Source: Candidatus Saccharimonadota bacterium (GTDB lineage Bacteria; Patescibacteriota; Saccharimonadia; Saccharimonadales; Saccharimonadaceae). From it: a stretch of 50,923 nt of DNA. Below are positions 6,075 to 13,253 of this stretch, one piece after another (the stretch's first letter is position 1; every line of letters begins with the position of its first letter). Location of the stretch: the NCBI GenBank assembly GCA_010014525.1, contig RZZT01000002.1, forward strand, positions 1 through 50,923, in the 5' to 3' direction. The translations under genes and the position numbers were made by a program. Below the pieces are notes generated by a model. The model did not search any database. It was not told the DNA's origin and saw only the letters and a list, made by a program, of their open reading frames with translations.

Positions 6075-6482
6075 TTATCCTAAAATTGTTTTAAACACCC
6101 AGTCAAAAAATATATCAAGCAGCAAGATTAGCGTAGCGAAAGCTATTGAAAATGCCAAAACGGCGCCAGTCATCTTCCAGGTCTCGACACGGGTTGGCCA
6201 ACGAACTAGTTTTAGCTCTGCCCAAGCTTCTTTGAAATAGCGACCAATAGCGATAAATGGCTTGAACGCCACTTGTAGGAATTTTGGCAAAGGTTTGCGG
6301 GCTTTCTTCGCTTTTTTGCCAGAAATTTTAGCGGCGTATTTACCAGCTTCTGGTTTTGCCTCCTGCTCGATCACTCGTTTTTTGGTGGTTTTGCTACTCG
6401 CTGATTTTTTAGTTTTGGCGGATTGGTCAGATTTTGCCGAAACTCGCCTAACTTTTGTCTCTGATTTATCTTGTTTTGCCAC
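6075..6482 (-). CDS. secE: Preprotein translocase subunit SecE with long basic N-terminus
   Basis: 135 residues. SecE clamps SecY in the inner-membrane translocon. The functional core is at the C-terminus: an amphipathic helix with the family signature (EAWAELKLVRWPTRVE) and one membrane helix (AVLAFSIAFATLILLLDIFF). The first 65 or so residues are Lys/Ser/Ala-rich and low complexity (KKSASSKTTKKRV), longer than in minimal bacterial SecE, which is about 60-65 residues. The start is GTG at 6482, with GAGGAG six to seven bases upstream. Transcribed with nusG from the promoter at 6546-6574. Confidence 0.93.
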   Translation of the reverse strand: MAKQDKSETKVRRVSAKSDQSAKTKKSASSKTTKKRVIEQEAKPEAGKYAAKISGKKAKKARKPLPKFLQVAFKPFIAIGRYFKEAWAELKLVRWPTRVETWKMTGAVLAFSIAFATLILLLDIFFDWVFKTILG

Positions 6483-6520
6483 GTTCTACTCCTCTTGCTC
6501 TTAAATAAAGCCAAATTAAA

Positions 6521-6536
6521 AAGCCTTATGAGGCTT
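6521..6536 (-). promoter_or_regulatory. 5'-terminal stem-loop of the secE-nusG mRNA
   Basis: AAGCCT/AGGCTT with a TATG loop begins about three bases after the predicted transcription start. The minus-strand tail is TTTAATTT. It could stabilise the 5' end of the message or act as a weak attenuator. Confidence 0.45.
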
Positions 6537-6545
6537 GATATGTCA

Positions 6546-6574
6546 AGTATACCTCTTTATTTTTTATCTGTCAA
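6546..6574 (-). promoter_or_regulatory. Promoter of secE-nusG
   Basis: Minus strand: consensus -35 TTGACA (6569-6574), 17-bp spacer, -10 TATACT (6546-6551). It overlaps the divergent glycosyltransferase promoter, whose -10 is at 6579-6584. Confidence 0.85.
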
Positions 6575-6575
6575 G

Positions 6576-6584
6576 TGGTAGAAT
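6576..6584 (+). promoter_or_regulatory. Extended -10 of the GT2 gene, leaderless start
   Basis: TGGTAGAAT, with TAGAAT at 6579-6584 and seven bases to the ATG at 6592. The -35 is weak (TTTATT at 6556-6561). Confidence 0.6.
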
Positions 6585-6591
6585 AGAGCTA

Positions 6592-7740
6592 ATGCAAATT
6601 TTATTATTCTCTCTAATCAGCCTTTCGAATTCTTTTTTAGCTTACAAATTACTGTTGAGCTTGCGTAAGTATCGTATAAGAGAAGTTAAAAATTTAGTGG
6701 ATGCGGGTCCGCGCGATTTGCCAAGCGCGAGTGTTTTAATTCCAGCTAGAAATGAGCAGATAGCCATGCGCTCTTGTCTGGAAATGGTTCTGGCGAGCGA
6801 TTATCCAAAGCTTGAGGTCATTGTTCTGGATGACAATTCTGTTGATAATACATCCGACGAGATTAAACGGTTTGCTCACGCTGGCGTGCGATTTGTTAGT
6901 GGCGAAAAGCCACCCGAAGGTTGGTTAGGGCGCAATTCTGCCTATGACCGTTTGAGCACCGAAGCTAGCGGTGATTTGCTACTATTTTTGAGTGTCGATA
7001 CTAAAATTAAGCTAAAAACTATTTCTAAAATGGTTAATTTTATGATTGATAACCAAACTAAGATGCTTAGTGTTTTGCCTAGCCGAAGTGATAACTATCG
7101 TTTTTCGGTTTTGTTTTCAACTTTACGCTACTATTTGGAATTGATTTTAGCCCGAGTATCTAGTCCTCCTTCAAGCTCTGGTATTTGGATGATTGACCGT
7201 ATAGTTTTGACTGAGGAGCTTGGTGGATTGCACCATTATCGTCAAGCGGTGATGCCAGAGGCTGAGATTGCAAAAGACCTTGCAGCAAAAGACGGTGGCT
7301 TATTTGAAATCGAGAAGCCACAATATCAATTCCTAATTGACGAACAGAAGCTGGGCGTTGATTTTGAAAAGCGTTGGAGCTCGCAGATTCAAACTGAGCA
7401 GCGTAATTTTGCGCTAAATATATTAAAACAGCCGGTAATTATCCTGCCCGTTTTAATTATATTTGGGTTGCATCTACTGCCATTTTTAATGACGATTGTA
7501 AAATTTTTATTGACTGATTTTGGTCCGGATTTCTGGTTTTATTTAGCTCAGGCAGGTATTTCGATGCTTATTTACGCCTGCTATACCTCTATAGTATGGT
7601 CTAGAGGTTGGTGGTTATCGTTCCTGCTCTACCCGCTGGTGATTATTCAAGAGTCGATGATTTTCCTATCTAGCATTTACCATCGTTTCTTCGGCAAGAT
7701 GATCTGGCGTGGTCGTGAGATTAACTTTAGAAAATTCTAG
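6592..7740 (+). CDS. Membrane glycosyltransferase, family 2
   Basis: 382 residues. It has the GT-A fold: SVLIPARNEQIAMRSCLEMV at the start of the nucleotide-sugar domain, VIVLDDNSVDNT, and LLFLSVDTKIK in place of the DxD motif (S-x-D-T). A hydrophobic N-terminus (LLFSLISLSNSFLAYKLLL) and three or four C-terminal membrane helices (from about residue 285) place the catalytic domain on the cytoplasmic face. Layout and motifs resemble HpnB/CrtQ-type enzymes that glycosylate lipids; the acceptor cannot be told. I chose the ATG at 6592, seven bases after the -10, over an upstream ATG at 6535 that lies before the promoter. Monocistronic, convergent with the histidine kinase gene. Confidence 0.85.
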   Translation: MQILLFSLISLSNSFLAYKLLLSLRKYRIREVKNLVDAGPRDLPSASVLIPARNEQIAMRSCLEMVLASDYPKLEVIVLDDNSVDNTSDEIKRFAHAGVRFVSGEKPPEGWLGRNSAYDRLSTEASGDLLLFLSVDTKIKLKTISKMVNFMIDNQTKMLSVLPSRSDNYRFSVLFSTLRYYLELILARVSSPPSSSGIWMIDRIVLTEELGGLHHYRQAVMPEAEIAKDLAAKDGGLFEIEKPQYQFLIDEQKLGVDFEKRWSSQIQTEQRNFALNILKQPVIILPVLIIFGLHLLPFLMTIVKFLLTDFGPDFWFYLAQAGISMLIYACYTSIVWSRGWWLSFLLYPLVIIQESMIFLSSIYHRFFGKMIWRGREINFRKF

Positions 7741-7759
7741 CTGTAGGCTAGTCTTTTTT
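7737..7759 (+). terminator. Terminator of the GT2 gene
   Basis: Short stem CTAGC/GCTAG (7737-7741 with 7747-7751) followed by TCTTTTTT. It overlaps the stop codons of both convergent genes. Confidence 0.6.
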
Positions 7760-9364
7760 ATATATAGGTAGTGAAAACTTAAAGGTTGATCCGTGATTCA
7801 AGCGACTTTTTAGCTCGACTTTCGTGTCCATCTTGTCTGCTAATTTATTAGAAACATAGAGTCCAAGACCTGTTCCGCCAGTTTCGCGTGTGCGGTAATC
7901 CTCGCTACGGTAGAACTTATCAAACACCCGCTTTTGATCATTTTTAGAAATACCGATTCCAGTGTCAGCTACCGCAAACTCAATTTCGTTAGCTTTATTC
8001 TTGATTGAAATCGTTACACTACCGTCTTTGGTATATTTTATAGAATTGGTGATCAGGTTTTGTAAAAGTTCTTCAAGATAAAGCCGGCTGGTCAATACAT
8101 CTTTCAGATTTGGACCGAGATCTAAATTAAACTCCAAATCTTTTTCTTCAGCGTCCTTAACGTATTTATTGTATAAACTTTCGCCAAGTTCTTTCGTTTT
8201 TATAATCTCACAGCTATCACCGATACCACGTTCGGTACGCGAAAGCGTGGATAAATCATTCACCATATTCGCCAAGAACATAACTTCTTCGTAGGTTGAA
8301 TCGACGGTTTTTTTCATTTTGTCTAGGGGCATATTTTTTTCTATCATTAGCTTCAGATTGCTGATGGCTCCTTCGGCTATTGCCACCGGTGTTCGCAATT
8401 CGTGGCTCACAACACTAATAAACTCGTCACGCTCGTCGTCTAGTGTCTTTTCTTTCGTGATGTCGCGTAAAGTAATCACAAAGCTTTTCTCGCGCGCCAA
8501 ACTCTCATCAGAATAGGTGCCGTGAATTGGCAGAATTGTTAGTTCAACCCTGATTGTCTCGGTTGGCATTTCATAAACCAGATCACTCCGCGTTAGATTT
8601 CGCTTAGTCTGTCTGAGCGTTTTTGAGATATCAAATTCTTCGCCGGTATCGTCTTTTAGGCGCAGAGACTCAGAGATATTCTTACCGGTTAATGTTTCAT
8701 TCGTGTCTAGGAGATTTAGCGCGGCGGCATTGTACACTTCGATCTTTCCGGCAGCATTGACCACCATCATACTATCTGTAAGGTTGTTGATAATTGTCAG
8801 TAGCTTCTCACGCTGATTTCTCTCACGATTTCTGGACTTAATTATACCTTCTTGATTTGATTTTTGCGAGTTCAGAATTGCGACGATCGCCATTCCTAAG
8901 ATTGAAACCGAGATGACGGATGTCATTTGGGTAATCTGAAGATGCCAATCGGCGGGTGAAGAAGAAATACTTTCTAGTAGTGAGGCTATAATAAATAAAG
9001 TCAAGCTAGCCCAAGTCAGGCGAGCGTTAAAATATGAAGATGTATCTATCAGGAGCAAGACCCAGACTGCGATAAATGGAATGTTAAAACCGGAGATGAA
9101 GACAAAATAGGCTAAAGTTAAGATATGATAAATGACGACTTTTTCTAACGGTGGGATGATTTTCTTTTTTTGAGCTTGAATTAATAAAACTACTAGCCAT
9201 AAGGCGGAAATTATGTATAGGGCTAAATCTGAAGAATAGTTATTATTAGGGACTATAGAAAATTTGACTAAGAAACCGTAGACGATCATCAATATAGGCA
9301 TCATTATGGCCGCATATCTTAAAATGTTATTTACGCCCCACCCTTTATTCGCCTCGCTAATCAT
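7748..9364 (-). CDS. Orphan sensor histidine kinase with membrane and PAS domains
   Basis: 538 residues. The N-terminal ~170 residues hold about six membrane helices. A PAS domain follows (about 190-300; INNLTDSMMVVNAAGKIEVYNAAAL). Next is HisKA with the phosphoacceptor in FISVVSHELRTPVAIAEG (His about residue 318), and HATPase_c with N box NLITNSIKYT, G1 VADTGIGIS, F box FDKFYR and G2 TGGTGLGLYVS. All catalytic motifs are present, so it should be an active kinase sensing a membrane or intracellular signal. No response regulator gene is adjacent, hence orphan here. The ATG is six bases after an extended -10 (TGTTATACT, 9371-9379), so the mRNA is probably leaderless. Confidence 0.93.
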   Translation of the reverse strand: MISEANKGWGVNNILRYAAIMMPILMIVYGFLVKFSIVPNNNYSSDLALYIISALWLVVLLIQAQKKKIIPPLEKVVIYHILTLAYFVFISGFNIPFIAVWVLLLIDTSSYFNARLTWASLTLFIIASLLESISSSPADWHLQITQMTSVISVSILGMAIVAILNSQKSNQEGIIKSRNRERNQREKLLTIINNLTDSMMVVNAAGKIEVYNAAALNLLDTNETLTGKNISESLRLKDDTGEEFDISKTLRQTKRNLTRSDLVYEMPTETIRVELTILPIHGTYSDESLAREKSFVITLRDITKEKTLDDERDEFISVVSHELRTPVAIAEGAISNLKLMIEKNMPLDKMKKTVDSTYEEVMFLANMVNDLSTLSRTERGIGDSCEIIKTKELGESLYNKYVKDAEEKDLEFNLDLGPNLKDVLTSRLYLEELLQNLITNSIKYTKDGSVTISIKNKANEIEFAVADTGIGISKNDQKRVFDKFYRSEDYRTRETGGTGLGLYVSNKLADKMDTKVELKSRLNHGSTFKFSLPIYKKD

Positions 9365-9370
9365 AAAAAC

Positions 9371-9379
9371 AGTATAACA
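9371..9379 (-). promoter_or_regulatory. Extended -10 of the histidine kinase gene, leaderless start
   Basis: Minus strand TGTTATACT, TATACT at 9371-9376, six bases before the ATG. The -35 is weak (TAGCGT). Confidence 0.55.
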
Positions 9380-9441
9380 TAAGTGGAATGTTGACGCTAG
9401 TGGGAAATAAGTATGGAATTCAATGTGAGCCTGGTATTCGG

Positions 9442-10797
9442 CTAGTGTTTGCGGTCTAGAGACATAAAGCGTAATCGCTCTGGGTGGAAATACAGCTCAA
9501 CCGTGCCGGTCGGACCATGGCGGTGCTTAGCAAGGATTAAATCTGTGATGTTTTCGCGCTCGGTTTCTGGATTATAATAAGCCTCGCGATAAATGAACAT
9601 TACGATGTCGGCGTCTTGCTCGATCGAGCCAGATTCGCGGAGGTCGGCTAGTTGCGGGATTTGTGGCTGGCGGCTTTCAACTGAACGGCTTAGCTGTGAG
9701 AGTGCAATTACGGGTACGTTTAGCTCGCGTGCGAGGAGCTTAAGCCCACGCGAAATCTCCGAAACTTCTTGTACGCGGTTACCCTGAGCTTGGCTTGAGC
9801 CGCTCCCTTGCATCAGCTGCAAGTAGTCAATAATAATAAGGCCGAGCTCATTTTCGTGCGCGGCACGACGAGCCTTGGTGCGCATTTCGAGGACTGAAAC
9901 ACCCGGCGTGTCATCAATATAGATTGGTGCTTCGGCCATCTCACCCATTGCTTCAGACAATTTTGCAAAGTCGTCATCGCTCAAATTACCGGTGCGGATA
10001 TTCCAACTATCAACTCCGGCAGCATCAGCTAGCATACGGTCAACCAACTGTTCTTTACTCATCTCGAGGCTGAAGAATAGCACTGATTTTTTCTCGATTG
10101 TTGCTACGTTGTAAGCGAGGTTAGTTACTAAGGTTGTTTTGCCCATCGCTGGGCGGGCGGCTAGGATAATTAAGTCGCTGCGTTGCAGGCCGGCAGTCAT
10201 ATTGTCGAGGTCTCGATAGCCAGTTTTGATACCGCGGAGCGAGCCCTTATTTTTGTAGAGTTCATCAAGTCGTTCAAAGCTTTCGTCCAAAATCTCTTCG
10301 ATCGAGGTTAAGTCCTGCTTTAGCGATTGGTCGGAAACATTGAAAAGTTCGGCTTCGCTCTGACCAAGCAATTGTGGCACGCTTAACTCTTCGTTGAAGG
10401 CTAAATCAGAGATTTCGCCGCCAGCTCTTATTAATCGACGGCGTACGGCGGCTTGCGAAACTATATCGGCGTAAGATTTAGCGTGCGCAGCGGTGGGCAC
10501 GTAGTTAGTAAGCTCGGACAGGTAGCTCGAGCCGCCGATAGTATCTAGATCGCCACGTTTTTTAAGCTCGTCAGTTAGGGTTAAGAGGTCAACTGGACTG
10601 CGGCGTTCGTATAGCCGAATCATGCCGTCATAAATAATTGAGTGTCGCTTATCATAAAAATCAATTACTTTGGTGATTTCGGCGACATCCGCCAAGACTT
10701 CTTCGTCGATTAGAATTGCACCGAGCAAGCTCTTCTCGGCATCAACATTCTGCGGCGGAATCTTCCCCACTATAACTTCATTTCGCGAATTATTCAT
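9442..10797 (-). CDS. dnaB: Replicative DNA helicase DnaB
   Basis: 451 residues, normal length. It is the hexameric helicase that unwinds DNA at the fork. The N-terminal primase-interacting domain starts at PPQNVDAEKSLLGAILID. The RecA-like motor follows, with Walker A AARPAMGKTTL (about 213-223), H1a-like LFFSLEMSKEQL, Walker B LIIIDYLQLM, ALSQLSRSVE and the end motif LRESGSIEQDADIVMF. No intein. The ATG overlaps the dnaX stop by eight bases, with GAGG upstream, so the two genes are translationally coupled. The pairing of loader subunit and helicase genes makes a compact replisome operon. Confidence 0.97.
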   Translation of the reverse strand: MNNSRNEVIVGKIPPQNVDAEKSLLGAILIDEEVLADVAEITKVIDFYDKRHSIIYDGMIRLYERRSPVDLLTLTDELKKRGDLDTIGGSSYLSELTNYVPTAAHAKSYADIVSQAAVRRRLIRAGGEISDLAFNEELSVPQLLGQSEAELFNVSDQSLKQDLTSIEEILDESFERLDELYKNKGSLRGIKTGYRDLDNMTAGLQRSDLIILAARPAMGKTTLVTNLAYNVATIEKKSVLFFSLEMSKEQLVDRMLADAAGVDSWNIRTGNLSDDDFAKLSEAMGEMAEAPIYIDDTPGVSVLEMRTKARRAAHENELGLIIIDYLQLMQGSGSSQAQGNRVQEVSEISRGLKLLARELNVPVIALSQLSRSVESRQPQIPQLADLRESGSIEQDADIVMFIYREAYYNPETERENITDLILAKHRHGPTGTVELYFHPERLRFMSLDRKH

Positions 10798-12253
10798 TGA
10801 TTTTTACCTCTTCTCCGCCCCCCATTATGTCTACTATCGCAGCGGTAGTCTCGTCGCTTGGCGGTTTTTGCTCGGCGTAAGTTTCAAAAGCCCAACTGCC
10901 GGCGTTTAATTTTTTAAGCACATTAGCCATCAAGCCGCGATATTTGGCGGTGTCTAATTTCTTTTTGTAAATTGCGCGCCCAGCATATAGTTTGATTGTA
11001 TAACCATCAATTTCGTATGAGATGCTATTTAGGATCGAAAAAGCTGGCATATTTAACTCTTTCATTTGGCTTAAAAATTCGCTCCACTCAAAAGGTCTGG
11101 CTTCTCCGCTAGGAGTTGGATTTTTTTGCTCTGACTTTTTAGATTCTTCTTTTCTCGTCGCTGGCTTTGGCGTAGGTTTTTTTTCTGTTTGAGCGGGTTT
11201 GATTATCGCGGCTTTTTCTAGTGGCTGAAAATCAGTTTTTTCTACGTGCGCAATTGGGGTCGTTACTTCGATAAAATCAGGCTTGGCCACTACGTCGCTA
11301 GCGATATTTCTTTTGCGCGATTTAATTAAAATACACAGTAGTTTAATATCGACAAATGGTGAATTTTTAGTTTCAACTAGCGGGCTTAAAAGCACGATTA
11401 AGTGCGGTTTAGTGGCTAGATTGCGGCGAACCTCGGTAATGAATTGTTCGACAAAAGTCTGCAAATTTAAGCCACTTTTTTTGGTATCTTCGATGATTTT
11501 GATAATTTCGCTTACGTTTTGTGCTTCATATTCGGAGATTAATCGGCGAATATTTTTTTGCGGTGTCAAGCCTAGGATTGATTCCAAGAACTCGGGTGTA
11601 ATTTCGCCTTTACTATTCATGCTGGAAATTTGGTCCAGTAGCGAGATGCTGTCACGAAAACTGCCGCCACCGCGCTCTGCGATCAAAGATAACGCCTCGT
11701 CGTTAATTTTAAGGTTTTCGCTATCGGCAATAAAACGCAGGTGTTTAATAATACTCTCTCGCGAAATATAATGGAAAACAAATTGTTGCGTGCGGCTAAT
11801 GATTGTCGGTGGAAGTTTATGCGCATCAGTAGTCGCTAAGATGAAAACCACGTGTTCCGGTGGTTCCTCGAGAGTTTTGAGCAACGCATTAAACGCCTGC
11901 TTACTTAGCATATGAACTTCGTCTATGATATAAATTCGCTTGTCGGCTGAAAACGGCGCTACTTGCACTTGATCGCGCAACGAGCGAATATCATCTATGC
12001 CGTTGTTGCTGGCGGCATCAATTTCGATAATGTCTGGGTGGTATGATTCATCTACATATGGGATTTTATTAATTTCGTGGGCTAAAATTCGTGCTACGCT
12101 AGTTTTGCCTACGCCGCGTGGGCCGGTCAAAAGATAAGCGTGCGCAATTTTGTTTTTAGAGATTGCCGATTCTAATACGGTAGTGATGTGATCTTGCCCC
12201 ACTACTTCGCTCAGCTTCTTGCTGCGATATTTTCTATAAAACGCCTGACTCAT
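10790..12253 (-). CDS. dnaX: DNA polymerase III subunit gamma/tau, lacking the zinc module
   Basis: 487 residues. Clamp-loader ATPase: Walker A GPRGVGKTS (about 42-50), DEVHML Walker B, sensor 1 ATTDAHKLPPTI, SRC-type ISRTQQF. Between ARILAHEIN and HPDIIEIDAASNNG most DnaX proteins have about 25 residues with four zinc-binding Cys; here there are only about ten residues and no Cys. A Pro/Lys-rich linker (about 355-395) leads to a short C-terminal domain, so it is tau-like, though I cannot confirm alpha binding. The ATG at 12253 is preferred, since TAAAAT lies seven bases upstream and the longer reading overlaps the upstream gene. No ribosomal slippage site for a gamma form was identified. Confidence 0.94.
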   Translation of the reverse strand: MSQAFYRKYRSKKLSEVVGQDHITTVLESAISKNKIAHAYLLTGPRGVGKTSVARILAHEINKIPYVDESYHPDIIEIDAASNNGIDDIRSLRDQVQVAPFSADKRIYIIDEVHMLSKQAFNALLKTLEEPPEHVVFILATTDAHKLPPTIISRTQQFVFHYISRESIIKHLRFIADSENLKINDEALSLIAERGGGSFRDSISLLDQISSMNSKGEITPEFLESILGLTPQKNIRRLISEYEAQNVSEIIKIIEDTKKSGLNLQTFVEQFITEVRRNLATKPHLIVLLSPLVETKNSPFVDIKLLCILIKSRKRNIASDVVAKPDFIEVTTPIAHVEKTDFQPLEKAAIIKPAQTEKKPTPKPATRKEESKKSEQKNPTPSGEARPFEWSEFLSQMKELNMPAFSILNSISYEIDGYTIKLYAGRAIYKKKLDTAKYRGLMANVLKKLNAGSWAFETYAEQKPPSDETTAAIVDIMGGGEEVKINE

Positions 12254-12260
12254 TACTAAT

Positions 12261-12269
12261 ATTTTACCA
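12261..12269 (-). promoter_or_regulatory. Extended -10 of dnaX-dnaB, leaderless start
   Basis: Minus strand TGGTAAAAT, TAAAAT at 12261-12266, seven bases before the ATG at 12253. It lies just past the stop codon of the DUF2797-like gene. Confidence 0.6.
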
Positions 12270-12290
12270 CTTTTTGCTTGGTTTTTAAAG

Positions 12291-13214
12291 CTAGAAATCA
12301 AACAATGAGGCTTGCCGTTCAGGTAGCTCAACTTCAGTTATCTTATTGGAGATTTTAAGCTTATAGCCGGTAAATTTACGAGCTGGAATAACTAAATTTT
12401 CGTCTTGTTGCTGTGCGATTAAAATGTAGCCGACTTGCGCCAAGAGTTTACCTGAAAAGGTAATTTTGTTCGCAGATTCCAACTTGGTTGTATCTATAAT
12501 TTCGCCGTGTGGTATAGTTTGATTAGAATAAAATTTATCTAAAAACATCACTTCGTTTTGGGTGAATCTAATGTTTAAATTTGATTCAATTAAGTCACGA
12601 GCTTCATTCAATAATTGTCCAGCTTTAACCTCATCAAATTTAATTTCAAGTAATTTGATTTTAGCATTACTTTTAACATTTTCGCAAAAGCTTGGCATTG
12701 CTGAAATCTTTGCTTCGTAATTTCTGGCTACGTTGGCGCTTGGAAATTCGTCCAGAATCAGAGCCGCTCGTGCGCCTTGCTCCAGAAGTCGAGCGATATC
12801 ACGGCCGGCGAAGGAAATACCAACCTTAATAGTATTTTCGGCGAAATACGCCAGATAAACAAAATGTGGCTGCTGATTTCTTTCAATCTGCTGGGCTGAG
12901 ATATCACCTTCGGCGGCGTTGTAAAAAGCCGGATTAAAGCCGGTACGTTTCTGGCAGCGCGGACATTGCTCGTATTTTTTCTCTACTTCGGACCTCTCTG
13001 GGCAAGCGAATTCCTCGCCAGTTGTTAAATCATGCCAGCCAATGCAAAAACGTTGTGCGGTTGCGATTTCTAGTGTAATATCTTCGCCAAAAGTGGGTGT
13101 AAAATTGTAAATTCTATCAGTTTCTGGTTCAATTAACTTCAGCCTTGGTTTTTTGTTTCTATCAAAATCTACTCGAGCGAGTAATAAATCTTTATCGTAA
13201 ATTCCCTGGTTCAT
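12291..13214 (-). CDS. DUF2797-like protein with C-terminal sliding-clamp-binding-like motif
   Basis: 307 residues. The N-terminal half has conserved-looking Cys positions (RFCIGWHD, EFACPE, then CPRCQKRTGF), a probable zinc site. The middle has VYLAYFAENTIKVGIS followed by GRDIARLLEQGARAALIL, the GIY-YIG-like arrangement (here VYL and KVGIS) I associate with the DUF2797 family. The C-terminus ends RQASLFDF; QASLF fits the QLxLF pattern by which DNA-processing proteins bind the DnaN clamp. I chose the ATG at 13214, six bases after TACAAT. It is flanked by dnaX and a UvrD/RecB-type gene, which supports a DNA repair or replication role. Family assignment is from memory; function is inference. 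Confidence 0.65.
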   Translation of the reverse strand: MNQGIYDKDLLLARVDFDRNKKPRLKLIEPETDRIYNFTPTFGEDITLEIATAQRFCIGWHDLTTGEEFACPERSEVEKKYEQCPRCQKRTGFNPAFYNAAEGDISAQQIERNQQPHFVYLAYFAENTIKVGISFAGRDIARLLEQGARAALILDEFPSANVARNYEAKISAMPSFCENVKSNAKIKLLEIKFDEVKAGQLLNEARDLIESNLNIRFTQNEVMFLDKFYSNQTIPHGEIIDTTKLESANKITFSGKLLAQVGYILIAQQQDENLVIPARKFTGYKLKISNKITEVELPERQASLFDF

Positions 13215-13220
13215 CTTTAT

Positions 13221-13229
13221 ATTGTAGCA
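13221..13229 (-). promoter_or_regulatory. Extended -10 of the DUF2797-like gene, leaderless start
   Basis: Minus strand TGCTACAAT, TACAAT at 13221-13226, six bases (ATAAAG) before the ATG. The same -10/ATAAAG/ATG context is found at the dihydrouridine synthase gene (44926). Confidence 0.6.
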
Positions 13230-13253
13230 CAAATTTTATCGGTCGGCTACTAG

